From Lachnospiraceae bacterium UBA7182 (lineage in GTDB: Bacteria; Bacillota; Clostridia; Lachnospirales; Lachnospiraceae), in the NCBI GenBank assembly GCA_002491115.1, contig DKVI01000104.1, forward strand, positions 1 through 34,269: 34,269 nucleotides of DNA, written 5' to 3'. Every line of letters begins with the position of its first letter. Position 1 is the stretch's first letter. Shown one piece after another: positions 9,959 to 18,033 of this stretch. Under the pieces are notes generated by a model. It was not told the DNA's origin and did not search any database. It worked only from the letters and a program-made list of their open reading frames with translations. The translations under genes and the position numbers were made by a program.

Positions 9959-9987
9959 ATTCTATAATAGAACCCGCATTATTTCAA
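9959..9987 (-). promoter_or_regulatory. efp promoter
   Basis: On the minus strand TTGAAA (9982-9987) and TAGAAT (9959-9964) are separated by 17 bp, leaving a leader of about 85 nt before efp. Confidence 0.65.
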
Positions 9988-10010
9988 CTGTTTTTTTCAT
10001 AACAGCCCCA

Positions 10011-10526
10011 TTAACCGAATCTGCGCATCTCCTGATCAATGATCTGAAGCACCTGATACACGCTGCGTCCGTCTGTGCGGATGTCAAGATGCGCCGCCTG
10101 CCGGTACAGTGCCTCCCTGTCCCGCATAAGCTTTTCCACTCTGGCTTCCAGGTCCTCTCCGTTTAACATAGGACGGCTTCCGTCCCCTTTGACTCTTTTC
10201 AGAATCGTCTCTTTTGTGGCGGACAGATAAACGACACATCCCAGGCTGCGAAGAAGCGTCCGGTTCTCTTTACGGACCGGCATTCCGCCGCCCACCGATA
10301 TAACCGCGCCGCCGGTATCATCCTGCATCCTTTTAAGAAGTTCTGTCTCCAGATCCCGAAAATAAGACTCTCCGTATTCCGAAAACAGATCCGGAATACT
10401 TTTTTTCTGCTCCGCCTCGATCCGTTCATCCGTATCGATGAACTTCATGCCCCGATCCCGGGCCAGAAGTTTTCCGACCGTCGTCTTCCCCGCTCCCATA
10501 AATCCGATCAAGATTATATTCTTCAT
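10011..10526 (-). CDS. aroK: Shikimate kinase
   Basis: 171 residues, full length. It phosphorylates shikimate with ATP on the route to chorismate. Visible are Walker A GFMGAGKTT (8-16), the shikimate-binding DTDERIE, FRDLETELL, the GGGMP loop and the LID arginine in RPML. It starts 4 nt after the nrdR stop, with its ribosome site inside the last nrdR codons, so the two are probably translationally coupled. aroE of the same pathway lies 3.4 kb away on the same strand but in a different transcription unit. Confidence 0.95.
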   Translation of the reverse strand: MKNIILIGFMGAGKTTVGKLLARDRGMKFIDTDERIEAEQKKSIPDLFSEYGESYFRDLETELLKRMQDDTGGAVISVGGGMPVRKENRTLLRSLGCVVYLSATKETILKRVKGDGSRPMLNGEDLEARVEKLMRDREALYRQAAHLDIRTDGRSVYQVLQIIDQEMRRFG

Positions 10527-10530
10527 CCTT

Positions 10531-10983
10531 TTACTCCAATATTTTCTTCAACTCATCCATAAACGTGTTCACGTCTTTAAACTCTCTGTAGACTGACGCG
10601 AACCTCACATAGGCGACAGAATCCAATTCCTTTAATTTCTCCATCACAAGCTCCCCGATCTCCTGGCTGGAAATCTCCCGCACCTCTTTATTAAATATGG
10701 CAGCCTCGATCTCATCCACCATCCTTTCAATCTGATCGGCAGAGATCGGCCGTTTATGGCAGGCACGGAACACGCCGCCTTCCATCTTCGTCCGGTCATA
10801 AGGCTCCCGGTTATTATCCTTTTTAATCACAATGACAGGTATCGTTTCCACCTTCTCATACGTTGTAAATCGCTTTCCGCATGTATCGCACTCTCTCCTG
10901 CGCCGGATAGAATCTCCGTCCTCGGCAGGTCTGGAATCGATGACCCTTGTATTATCCTTCTTTCCGCAATACGGACACTTCAC
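10531..10983 (-). CDS. nrdR: Transcriptional repressor NrdR
   Basis: 150 residues from the GTG at 10983, the family's usual length. The GTG is chosen because the zinc-ribbon motif CPYCG must lie at the N-terminus and AAGGGGGTG sits just upstream; the frame can be extended but without support. Cys3, Cys6, Cys32 and Cys35 form the zinc ribbon, and the ATP-cone domain (VIVIKKDNNREPYDRTK onwards) follows. NrdR senses ATP/dATP and represses ribonucleotide reductase genes. No nrd gene is in the window. It is the first gene of an nrdR-aroK pair. Confidence 0.95.
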   Translation of the reverse strand: MKCPYCGKKDNTRVIDSRPAEDGDSIRRRRECDTCGKRFTTYEKVETIPVIVIKKDNNREPYDRTKMEGGVFRACHKRPISADQIERMVDEIEAAIFNKEVREISSQEIGELVMEKLKELDSVAYVRFASVYREFKDVNTFMDELKKILE

Positions 10984-11006
10984 GCCAACACCCCCTTTTC
11001 GTTGTA

Positions 11007-11036
11007 AGTATATAACATCCGCTTCCCGTGCGTCAA
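11007..11036 (-). promoter_or_regulatory. nrdR-aroK promoter
   Basis: TTGACG (11031-11036) and TATACT (11007-11012) on the minus strand, 18-bp spacer, 23 bp before the GTG start of nrdR. The leader would be very short. Confidence 0.65.
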
Positions 11037-11115
11037 CGAAAACAGACAAAAAATAAGTAAATTCTCCGCTTTTCTTTACATATGCTATAACAAACCCGTA
11101 TAAGGAAATGCTGCT

Positions 11116-11394
11116 ATGCTGTACTGTGAATTAAAGCAAAAGGATGTGGTCAACCGCTGTAACTGCAGGCGCCTGGGAAAGGTCTGCAACCTGATCCTGG
11201 ACGAAAAAAGCGGCTGCATCTGCTCCATTGTTGTCCCCGGACCATCCCGCTGCCTGGGGCTGTTCCCTTCCGACCAGGAGTTTGTCATTCCATGGAATAA
11301 GATCTGCAAGATCGGGCCCGACGTCATACTCGTGGAAATCTGTGAAGAAGACTGTCTTTGCCCTGTCAAAAAATCCGGTTCCTTCTTCTCTTAG
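11116..11394 (+). CDS. YlmC/YmxH-family PRC-barrel sporulation-associated protein
   Basis: 92 residues. The pattern CELKQKDVVN...RRLGKVCNL, then CICSIVVPGP, then EFVIPWNKICKIGPDVILVEI is that of YlmC/YmxH proteins, small PRC-barrel proteins found beside sigG or dap genes in spore formers. Molecular role is unknown. Eight cysteines in 92 residues is high, and the last two lie in a CLCPVKK tail. It is divergent from nrdR and co-oriented with sigG, 114 bp upstream of it; no clear terminator lies between the two, so partial co-transcription is possible. Confidence 0.85.
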   Translation: MLYCELKQKDVVNRCNCRRLGKVCNLILDEKSGCICSIVVPGPSRCLGLFPSDQEFVIPWNKICKIGPDVILVEICEEDCLCPVKKSGSFFS

Positions 11395-11442
11395 ACTTTA
11401 GCCTGATTCTCAGATTTTGGCATTTAATATTTTTTTCTTCCT

Positions 11443-11470
11443 GCATAAGCGCGGTTTTTTGGGAAATCCT
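11443..11470 (+). promoter_or_regulatory. Possible sigma-F-type promoter for sigG
   Basis: GCATA at 11443-11447 resembles the sigma-F/G -35 element, and GGGAAATCCT at 11461-11470 is a partial match to the GG-rich -10 element, 13-14 bp downstream and about 40 bp before the sigG ATG. sigG is a sigma-F target in Bacillus. The match is imperfect, so this is a candidate only. Confidence 0.3.
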
Positions 11471-11508
11471 TTTATATAAGCGAAAACGATGATGCAGGAG
11501 GGAATCGA

Positions 11509-12285
11509 ATGGTTTTAAACAAGGTTGAAATCTGCGGAGTCAATACATCCAAACTGCCGCTTCTTACCAATGAAGAAAAAAAGCTGCTTTTTGAACGGAT
11601 TCAGAAAGGGGATAAAGAAGCCCGGGAACTGTACATTAAAGGAAATCTGCGGCTGGTGTTAAGCGTGATCAAACGCTTCTCCTCCAGCAGTGAAAACGCG
11701 GACGACCTGTTTCAGATTGGCTGTATTGGCCTTATGAAGGCCATCGACAACTTTGACTGCACCATGGATGTCAAGTTCAGCACTTATGCCGTCCCCATGA
11801 TCATCGGGGAAATCCGCCGGTATCTAAGGGACAACAACAGCATCCGCGTCAGCCGGTCTTTACGCGATACTGCTTATAAAGCCATCTACGCCAAAGAAAA
11901 TCTCCTGAAGGAGAGTTCCAAAGAACCCACCATCCAGGAGATTTCCGAAGCCATCGGCATCCCGAAAGAGGAGATCGTCTATGCCCTTGACGCGATCCAG
12001 AGCCCTGTCAGCCTCTATGATCCGGTCTACACCGAAGGAGGGGATACCCTCTATGTCATGGATCAGATCAGCGACAGGAAAAACAAGGAAGAAAACTGGG
12101 TGGAAAATCTCTCCCTGTCCGAAGCCATGAAGCGGTTAAGTCCCCGGGAGAACCATATCATTAACCTGCGCTTCTTCGAGGGGAAGACCCAGATGGAAGT
12201 CGCGGAAGAAATCCATATCTCCCAGGCGCAAGTCAGCCGTCTGGAAAAGAATGCCTTAAAGACCATGCGTAATTACCTGAAATAA
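11509..12285 (+). CDS. sigG: Forespore sporulation sigma factor SigG
   Basis: 258 residues, the usual length. The start MVLNKVEICGVNTSKLPLL is diagnostic for sigma-G, followed by region 2 (NLRLVLSVIKRF, DLFQIGCIGLMKAIDNFD, FSTYAVPMIIGEIRRYLRD), region 3 and region 4 with its helix-turn-helix (QMEVAEEIHISQAQVSRLEK). AGGAGG lies 7 nt before the ATG. Sigma-G directs late forespore transcription. The orientation is notable: sigG is usually co-directional with and downstream of sigE, but here it converges on sigE with 3 bp between stop codons. No hairpin separates them, so the 3' transcripts are likely to overlap. Confidence 0.97.
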   Translation: MVLNKVEICGVNTSKLPLLTNEEKKLLFERIQKGDKEARELYIKGNLRLVLSVIKRFSSSSENADDLFQIGCIGLMKAIDNFDCTMDVKFSTYAVPMIIGEIRRYLRDNNSIRVSRSLRDTAYKAIYAKENLLKESSKEPTIQEISEAIGIPKEEIVYALDAIQSPVSLYDPVYTEGGDTLYVMDQISDRKNKEENWVENLSLSEAMKRLSPRENHIINLRFFEGKTQMEVAEEIHISQAQVSRLEKNALKTMRNYLK

Positions 12286-12288
12286 CGG

Positions 12289-13029
12289 TCATTCGTACTT
12301 TATGATCTCCTTTTTCAGACGGCCGATAATCTTTTTCTCCAGCCTTGAAATATAAGATTGGGAGATTCCCAGAAGATCCGCCACTTCCTTCTGGGTCATC
12401 TCCCTTCCGGCCGGATGATTTAATCCAAATCGCAATTCAATAATCATTTTTTCTCTCTTGGAAAGCTTCGAGAGCGCTTTTTTTAACAGCTTTTTCTCTA
12501 CTTCATTTTCCAGATCTCTGTATATAATATCTTCATCTGTCCCAAGTATATCCGATAAAAGGAGTTCATTGCCGTCCCAATCCACATTCAGAGGTTCGTC
12601 GATCGACACCTCCATCCGTACTTTACTGTTGCGCCTGAGATACATCAGAATCTCATTTTCAATGCATCTGGAAGCATAAGTCGCCAGTTTTATATTTTTA
12701 TTTCGGTTAAAGGTATTGATTGCTTTGATCAGGCCGATCGTCCCGATGGATATAAGGTCTTCCACCCCGACGCCGGTATTATCAAACTTTTTCGCTATGT
12801 ATACGACCAGCCTCAGATTATGCTCAATCAAAGTCGCCCTTGCCTGCTGCTCTCTGTCTGTCTCAAGCTCCAGGATCGCCTGATTTTCTTCCTGAGCATC
12901 CAATGGCGGCGGCAGGATCTCCGCTCCGCCTATATAGTGGATCTCCCCCTGTCTGGAGAAAAACATGCTTTTAAATCTTGGCGCTACTTTGAGTTGAATC
13001 TGATGTGGTATCGTTACCTTGATGATCAT
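12289..13029 (-). CDS. sigE: Mother-cell sporulation sigma factor pro-SigE
   Basis: 246 residues with regions 2 (NLRLVVYIAKKFDN, DLISIGTIGLIKAINTFN, LATYASRCIENEILMYLRR), 3 and 4 (KEVADLLGISQSYISRLEKK). The first 30 or so residues form the inhibitory pro-sequence; HYIGGAEILPPPL matches the Bacillus processing region, so SpoIIGA is expected to cut near residues 31-33. GGAGG lies just upstream of the ATG. spoIIGA ends 11 nt upstream, forming the classic spoIIGA-sigE operon in which protease and substrate are made together. The stop codon faces that of sigG. Confidence 0.97.
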   Translation of the reverse strand: MIIKVTIPHQIQLKVAPRFKSMFFSRQGEIHYIGGAEILPPPLDAQEENQAILELETDREQQARATLIEHNLRLVVYIAKKFDNTGVGVEDLISIGTIGLIKAINTFNRNKNIKLATYASRCIENEILMYLRRNSKVRMEVSIDEPLNVDWDGNELLLSDILGTDEDIIYRDLENEVEKKLLKKALSKLSKREKMIIELRFGLNHPAGREMTQKEVADLLGISQSYISRLEKKIIGRLKKEIIKYE

Positions 13030-13040
13030 AGTCCCTCCTT

Positions 13041-13820
13041 TTACGAGGGTATCAGGTCACGATGAAGTATCAGCTTGTACTGTATGTTTTCATCAGGCAT
13101 AACAGCGACCATCGGATACTTTAGATACCTTTGTTCTCCGGAAAACATAAGTTCCATCCCATCCAGAACATATGCGGTAAGGATTCCTTTTCCCGATATG
13201 GTATGGTAGGGAATGAACCGGGGAAGGTTCTCCTTACCGGAGCCGTCTAAAAGCTTCTTTAATACTTCCTGATCCAGGATGCTGACTGCCCTTTTGCTGA
13301 CAGGGTCATAAAGACCGTTTCCCGTATCGAACAGCGCTTCTATGGATATCCGGCATCCGCCATGATACAATATGGCCAGGCAGGTCCTTTTCTCGACCTT
13401 TTTCCTGTTTTTGAATATGTACTCCGCTGCCAAAAGAACGATTGCCGACGCACCGCTGTAACATGCAAACCATACTCCGCTCATCCTGTGAAACTGTTCC
13501 AGATACCGCAGAATTCCGTTTAAAACAAAACTCTGCATATACAGGCACAATACCCGAAAAGCAAAGTGTCTTCTGTTCCCAAAAGTCATGCATACCATCC
13601 CTGCTGCCAGAGCGGCCGATCCCAGAAAATAACCGACTCCGGACAGGCGGTCCGAAACAACAACAAGCACACAGGCTCCCAGGCTGCCCAATGCCGCCGC
13701 TGTCACAGTCCGCAATGCTTTCACCTCTGCCTGTTCCCACCAGGCAGTCAGAAATAAAAGAATCGCATTCATACACAGGTTTTCAACAAACAGCACATCT
13801 ACATAAACTTCATAGTACAC
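13041..13820 (-). CDS. spoIIGA: Sigma-E processing aspartic peptidase SpoIIGA
   Basis: 259 residues, somewhat shorter than the roughly 300 of Bacillus. Five hydrophobic segments occupy residues 1-135 (VYVDVLFVENLCMNAILLFL is the typical first segment), and the soluble C-terminal half has a single retroviral-type aspartic protease signature, EALFDTGNGL with Asp165. SpoIIGA sits in the septal membrane and, when signalled by SpoIIR from the forespore, cleaves pro-sigma-E. First gene of the spoIIGA-sigE operon; preceded by a promoter with Spo0A-like features. Confidence 0.95.
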   Translation of the reverse strand: MYYEVYVDVLFVENLCMNAILLFLTAWWEQAEVKALRTVTAAALGSLGACVLVVVSDRLSGVGYFLGSAALAAGMVCMTFGNRRHFAFRVLCLYMQSFVLNGILRYLEQFHRMSGVWFACYSGASAIVLLAAEYIFKNRKKVEKRTCLAILYHGGCRISIEALFDTGNGLYDPVSKRAVSILDQEVLKKLLDGSGKENLPRFIPYHTISGKGILTAYVLDGMELMFSGEQRYLKYPMVAVMPDENIQYKLILHRDLIPS

Positions 13821-13849
13821 TTGCTACCCTCTCTCTTATGGTAATAACC

Positions 13850-13882
13850 ATTATAGGGAGAAATGACTGCGTTTTTTGTCAT
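13850..13882 (-). promoter_or_regulatory. spoIIGA promoter with 21-bp spacer and Spo0A-box-like sequence
   Basis: TATAAT (13850-13855, minus strand) lies 30 bp before the start codon. No -35 element stands at 17 bp, but ATGACA (13877-13882) is 21 bp away, next to a run of A. In Bacillus the spoIIG promoter has a 22-bp spacer and Spo0A boxes (TTCGACA-like) at the -35. TATGACAAAA here differs from TTCGACAAAA at two positions. A short ATGGT-N4-ACCAT inverted repeat (13838-13851) lies at the expected start of transcription. Confidence 0.5.
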
Positions 13883-13935
13883 ATACTGCTGAGGTTTGGG
13901 CGATTTTTATCCCCAGGATTCGACCTGCGGCATCA

Positions 13936-14796
13936 TCAGGCAAAATATTTTTCTTTGATCAGTTCCACCGGCATCTTTTTATCTGTCCACAGCTCAAAAG
14001 CATAAGCGCCCTGATACAAAAGCATATACATTCCGTTAAAAGCCGGACAGCCCGCTTCTTTGGCCATCTTAAGCAGTTTTGTCTCAGACGGATGATAAAT
14101 CACATCCGATACAATCAGTTCCGGATGCAGAAACATACGGTTCGGAACCAGACAGCCGTCTTCATGGGGACTCATCCCCACTGAGGACGCATTGACCAGT
14201 ATACGGCTCTCTTCTATGCTTTTTTTCATCTGCGCCGTATCCTGAAGTTCATACATGTTCACCTTGCAGGAAGTCAGATCGTTCACACGATCCGCCACTT
14301 TGCTTATGGAATCCCATGAGCCGCCCTTCCTGGCGATCAGATCTATATAAGGAACTCCGTCAAGCGCCGCCTGCGCCATGATAGAAGCCGCAGCGCCGCC
14401 TGCGCCTAAAAGCGTCATCTTCTGCCCGATGATATCATACCCTGCGTCTTTTACCGCCGCCATATATCCTTTTCCGTCCGTATTATAGCCGGTCAGTACG
14501 CCGTCTTTTTGTACGACTGTGTTGACGGCCCCGATCAGCTTCGCTTCTTTGGAGAGAACATCCGCCCGCTCATACATCAGGCGCTTATGAGGCATCGTGC
14601 AGTTCCACCCTCTGGCATTCATGACCACAAGCCCTTCCACAGCCTGTTCAAACCGCTCCGGAGCCACATCAAAAGCCAGATACACATAATCCAGTCCATG
14701 ATACCGAAAAGACTCGTTATGCATGGCCGGCGAAATACTGTGCGCCACAGGGCTCCCCAGCAGACAGGTCAGTCCTGTATGTCCTGTTATTTTCAT
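13936..14796 (-). CDS. aroE: Shikimate dehydrogenase
   Basis: 286 residues. It reduces 3-dehydroshikimate with NADPH. Substrate motifs SISPAMHN (Ser20, Ser22 region), the catalytic Lys in NCTMPHK, GAVNT and YNTDGKG are present, then the nucleotide loop GAGGAA and the closing MYMLLYQGAYAFELW. Cys in place of the usual Val in N-V-T-x-P and the long His-rich middle suggest the YdiB-like branch, so quinate/shikimate activity is possible. It follows ftsZ with a hairpin between, and spoIIGA lies downstream behind its own promoter. GAAGG precedes the ATG. Confidence 0.9.
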   Translation of the reverse strand: MKITGHTGLTCLLGSPVAHSISPAMHNESFRYHGLDYVYLAFDVAPERFEQAVEGLVVMNARGWNCTMPHKRLMYERADVLSKEAKLIGAVNTVVQKDGVLTGYNTDGKGYMAAVKDAGYDIIGQKMTLLGAGGAAASIMAQAALDGVPYIDLIARKGGSWDSISKVADRVNDLTSCKVNMYELQDTAQMKKSIEESRILVNASSVGMSPHEDGCLVPNRMFLHPELIVSDVIYHPSETKLLKMAKEAGCPAFNGMYMLLYQGAYAFELWTDKKMPVELIKEKYFA

Positions 14797-14820
14797 CTCT
14801 TTTACCTTCTTTCTACAATT

Positions 14821-14855
14821 AAGAAACGCCTGTGATCCATAAGACCTCAGGCGTT
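14821..14855 (-). terminator. Likely terminator after ftsZ
   Basis: AACGCCTG (14825-14832) pairs perfectly with CAGGCGTT (14848-14855); on the minus strand the stem is followed by TCTTAATTG, a poor T tract. It separates ftsZ from aroE and may only attenuate. Confidence 0.45.
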
Positions 14856-14869
14856 GTATACATGAAATA

Positions 14870-16024
14870 TTATCTGTTCTTCTGGAAAAACTGCGGAATC
14901 TGAATCTGCTGCTCTTCCACTGTACTCTCAGGCTTTTTAAAGCTCTTAAGCCCCGGCAGCGGCTGAACCGTCGGTTTTTTCACCTCTGTCTGCCTTCCGA
15001 ATCCTGCTCCCGACATACCTGCCGTGCTTTTCTGACCGGAAGTCCGGTAGGAAGACGCCGCAGGCCTGGCAGCCCCGTCCTGAAGTCCGGTGGCAATGAC
15101 GGTAATGCTGACTTCATCCGAGCGGCTGTCGTCGTACATGGCCCCGAAGATGACATTGGCATCCTCTCCTACCTGATCCTGAACATAACTTGCCGCCTCG
15201 TTGGCGTCGATCAAAGAAATATCTCCTGATACATTGATGATCACATGGCTTGCCCCGGCGATCGTCGTTTCAAGAAGCGGACTGGTAATCGCTTCTTTCA
15301 CCGCTTCTAACGCTTTATCGTCACCCTTTGCGGTGCCGATACCGATATGGGCGATCCCCTTGTCCGTCATGACGGTCTGCACATCCGCAAAATCCAGGTT
15401 AATCAAAGCAGGCAGGTTAATAAGGTCCGTAATTCCCTGCACTGCCTGCTGCAGCACCTCGTCCGCTTTTTTCAAAGCTTCCGGCATGGTAGTCCGACGA
15501 TCGACGATTTCAAGAAGTTTGTCGTTCGGAATCACAATCAATGTGTCCACGGACTGTTTCAGCTTCTCTATTCCTGCCAGCGCGTTATTCATACGCTGCT
15601 TCGCCTCAAAGCGAAACGGCTTTGTCACCACGCCTACGGTTAAAATACCCATCTCCTTGGCTGCCTTTGCCAGTACAGGCGTAGCACCGGTACCGGTACC
15701 GCCGCCCATGCCGCAGGTAACGAACACCATATCCGCGCCCTGTATGGATTCTTTTAATTCTTCTAAACTTTCTTCAGCTGCCTTTTCTCCAATCTCGGGT
15801 TTAGCCCCCGCCCCCAGACCTTTGGTCAGCTTTTCGCCAATCTGTATGGCAGTCGGCGCTTTACAAAGCTTCAACGCCTGCTTATCAGTGTTCACCCCAA
15901 TGAACTCTACTCCCCCGATTTGTTCTTCTACCATTCTATTTACAGCGTTGTTTCCAGCGCCACCGACACCGACTACAATGATGTGGGCCGCTGCCTCTGT
16001 TTCATTCGTCATTATTTCTAACAA
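14870..16024 (-). CDS. ftsZ: Cell division GTPase FtsZ
   Basis: 384 residues. Tubulin-like GTPase forming the division ring. GGAGNNAVNRM (about 21-31), the G-box GGGTGTG (107-113) and the T7 loop NLDFADV are intact; a variable linker leads to a C-terminal peptide IQIPQFFQKNR that should bind FtsA/SepF-type partners. The start is a TTG at 16024: AAGGAGG lies 8 nt before it, whereas the in-frame ATG at 16012 is 20 nt away. ftsZ stands beside spoIIGA-sigE in many Firmicutes; here aroE is inserted between. The promoter lies about 50 bp upstream. Confidence 0.96.
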   Translation of the reverse strand: MLEIMTNETEAAAHIIVVGVGGAGNNAVNRMVEEQIGGVEFIGVNTDKQALKLCKAPTAIQIGEKLTKGLGAGAKPEIGEKAAEESLEELKESIQGADMVFVTCGMGGGTGTGATPVLAKAAKEMGILTVGVVTKPFRFEAKQRMNNALAGIEKLKQSVDTLIVIPNDKLLEIVDRRTTMPEALKKADEVLQQAVQGITDLINLPALINLDFADVQTVMTDKGIAHIGIGTAKGDDKALEAVKEAITSPLLETTIAGASHVIINVSGDISLIDANEAASYVQDQVGEDANVIFGAMYDDSRSDEVSITVIATGLQDGAARPAASSYRTSGQKSTAGMSGAGFGRQTEVKKPTVQPLPGLKSFKKPESTVEEQQIQIPQFFQKNR

Positions 16025-16075
16025 ATTCTATATCCTCCTTCAAAAATGCATCCCACAACTTTCTATAATAGTACC

Positions 16076-16104
16076 ATCATATCTTTTTTTTAACAATTGT
16101 GCAA
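16076..16104 (-). promoter_or_regulatory. ftsZ promoter(s)
   Basis: TTGCAC (16099-16104) and TATGAT (16076-16081) on the minus strand are 17 bp apart. A second overlapping candidate, TTGTTA-18-TACTAT, begins 9 bp downstream. The region is strongly AT-rich. Confidence 0.55.
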
Positions 16105-16200
16105 CTATATTTTTCAATTTTTCTTTTTCAATTTCGCAAAAAATTCTATATTTATACAAATCATAGTGGCGACAGCAACCACTTCAGCACATCAGCCGCT

Positions 16201-16239
16201 TAAAAAATCCCCGAAAGTACTGCAAATACTTTCAGGGAT
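16201..16239 (-). terminator. Intrinsic terminator of the gntP-ilvD-like operon
   Basis: On the minus strand ATCCCTGAAAGTA pairs with TACTTTCGGGGAT (13 bp, one T-G) around TTTGCAG, followed by TTTTTAA. It lies 12 nt after the dehydratase stop. Confidence 0.88.
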
Positions 16240-16250
16240 CCCTGTTTTTA

Positions 16251-17999
16251 TCAGTATTCCAGATAGGCACCTTTCATAGGACTTACCGCATGTTCGCCAA
16301 ACAGACGTAAGACGCCGCGTTCATACCGGGTTTTTCCGGGATTCCAGTTCTTCCTGCGTTCTTTCAGGACCTGAGCGATCTTTTCAGGGGATTTTTCTTC
16401 CCCGTGAATACCGATGATATTCAGCTTACGCTCCGTCACGTCAATTTCAATCAGGTCACCTTCTTCCACCAGCGCAATCGGGCCTCCCTCTGCCGCTTCC
16501 GGACTGCAATGCCCGATCACCGGACCTGTGGACGCGCCCGAAAAGCGTCCGTCCGTGATCAGAGCAATGCTGCGTCCCAACTCCTGGTCACTGCTGATCG
16601 CTTCAGAAGTATAAAACATCTCCGGCATCCCGCTGCCCCTGGGACCTTCATAGCGAATAAAGACCGCGTCTCCTTTTTTCACTTTATGTTTTAAGACCGC
16701 ATCCAGACATTCTTCTTCACTGTCAAAAGGCCTGGCTTTTAAGACCGCCTTAAACATCTCTTTCGGACAGGCCGTGTGTTTGATCACGGCGCCTTCCGGC
16801 GCCAGATTTCCTTTCAGCACGGCGATGCTTCCGTCTGTCCCGATCGCCCGGTCATAAGGACGTATGATATCTTCTCTCGTGACCGTACAGTGATAGCGTT
16901 CGTTAAAAGCATGAAGCCACCGCCCGCAGCGCTCATAAAAACCGTTCCGTTTCAGTTCCTCCAGATTTTCCCCCAGCGTCCTGCCCGTCACTGTCATCAC
17001 ATGCAGATGCAGATGAGACTTGATCTCCTCCATAATCGCAGGCACGCCTCCCGCATAGTAAAAGCACTCCGCCGGCCAGCAGCCGGAAGGACGCACGTCC
17101 AGAAGATACCTGGCGCCTCTGTGCAGGCGGTCAAACGTGTCGCCGTCTATCTCAATCCCCAGTTCATGGGCAATGGCCGGAATATGGAGCATACAGTTGG
17201 TGCTGCCGGAGACGGCCGCATGTACCAGTATCGCATTCTCAAAACTGTCCATCGTTACGATATCCCCCGGCCGCATGTGTTCCATCGTGGCAAGTCTTAC
17301 TGCCTGTCTTCCGGCTTCCCTGGCAAAAGTAAGAAGATCCGGACTGTCCGCGGGCATCAGCGCGCTGCCGGGCAGGGACAGGCCCAGGGCTTCCGCCATA
17401 ATCTGCATGGTGGAGGCTGTCCCGATAAAAGAACATGCGCCACAGCCCGGACAGGCATTTTGTTTTGCCCAGTTTAATCGCTCCTCATCGATCTCGCCCC
17501 TTTGAAATCTGGCGCTGTACATTCCCAGCTGTTCCAGCGTCAGCATATCGGGACCCGCATTCATGGTTCCTCCTGGTACGACCACAGAGGGGATATTGAC
17601 TCTGCAAAGTCCCATCAGATTGCCGGGCATCCCTTTGTCACAGCTTGCCAGGAACACGCCTGCGTCAAAGGGAGTCGCATTGGCATGGATTTCTATCATG
17701 TTGGCGATCATCTCACGGCTTGCCAGGCTGAAATTGATCCCGTCCGTACCCTGGCTTTCGCCGTCACAGATATCCGTGCAAAAATACCTTGCACCGAAAC
17801 CGCCCTCCTCCATGATTCCTTTTCTTACCTCTTCTGCCAGAATATTCAGATGTACACTTCCCGGATGACTGTCGCCGTATGTACTCTCGACAATCACCTG
17901 AGGTTTGGATAAGTCTTCCACACGCCAGCCGGTCCCGATCCGCAGAGGATCAAGCTCCGGAGCAAGTTTTCGCATTTCCTGGCTTTTTAATCCGCTCAT
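16251..17999 (-). CDS. IlvD/Edd-family dehydratase, probably acting on a sugar acid
   Basis: 582 residues. The family comprises Fe-S dehydratases: dihydroxy-acid dehydratase (valine/isoleucine synthesis), phosphogluconate dehydratase and aldonate dehydratases. CDKGMPGNLM (Cys120), ACPGCGACSFIGTAST (Cys183, 186, 189), GSTNCMLH, GPRGSGMPEM and ITDGRFSG are conserved. Gly47 in HPGSVHL occupies the position that is Cys in the [2Fe-2S] branch, as in E. coli IlvD (VPGHVHL). CDGESQGTDGINFSL differs from canonical IlvD CDGIAMGHxGM. It lies 34 bp downstream of a GntP permease and ends in a strong terminator. The pairing resembles E. coli yjhF-yjhG and argues for an aldonate or related substrate rather than branched-chain amino acid synthesis. 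Family sure, substrate inferred. Confidence 0.85.
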   Translation of the reverse strand: MSGLKSQEMRKLAPELDPLRIGTGWRVEDLSKPQVIVESTYGDSHPGSVHLNILAEEVRKGIMEEGGFGARYFCTDICDGESQGTDGINFSLASREMIANMIEIHANATPFDAGVFLASCDKGMPGNLMGLCRVNIPSVVVPGGTMNAGPDMLTLEQLGMYSARFQRGEIDEERLNWAKQNACPGCGACSFIGTASTMQIMAEALGLSLPGSALMPADSPDLLTFAREAGRQAVRLATMEHMRPGDIVTMDSFENAILVHAAVSGSTNCMLHIPAIAHELGIEIDGDTFDRLHRGARYLLDVRPSGCWPAECFYYAGGVPAIMEEIKSHLHLHVMTVTGRTLGENLEELKRNGFYERCGRWLHAFNERYHCTVTREDIIRPYDRAIGTDGSIAVLKGNLAPEGAVIKHTACPKEMFKAVLKARPFDSEEECLDAVLKHKVKKGDAVFIRYEGPRGSGMPEMFYTSEAISSDQELGRSIALITDGRFSGASTGPVIGHCSPEAAEGGPIALVEEGDLIEIDVTERKLNIIGIHGEEKSPEKIAQVLKERRKNWNPGKTRYERGVLRLFGEHAVSPMKGAYLEY

Positions 18000-18033
18000 A
18001 TTTTCCGATTCCTTTCGTTCCTTTTAATTTTTA

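Noticed and set aside
11001..11036. NrdR box in the nrdR promoter
   Set aside because: GTTATATACTTACAAC is only partly palindromic and does not match the known NrdR box well.
16012..16024. ftsZ start at the in-frame ATG 16012
   Set aside because: The GGAGG is 20 nt away from it but 8 nt from the TTG at 16024, so the TTG is preferred.
16251..17999. Loss of an Fe-S ligand in the dehydratase (Gly47 where some members have Cys)
   Set aside because: E. coli IlvD also has Gly at this place (VPGHVHL), so it is a known subtype, not a defect.
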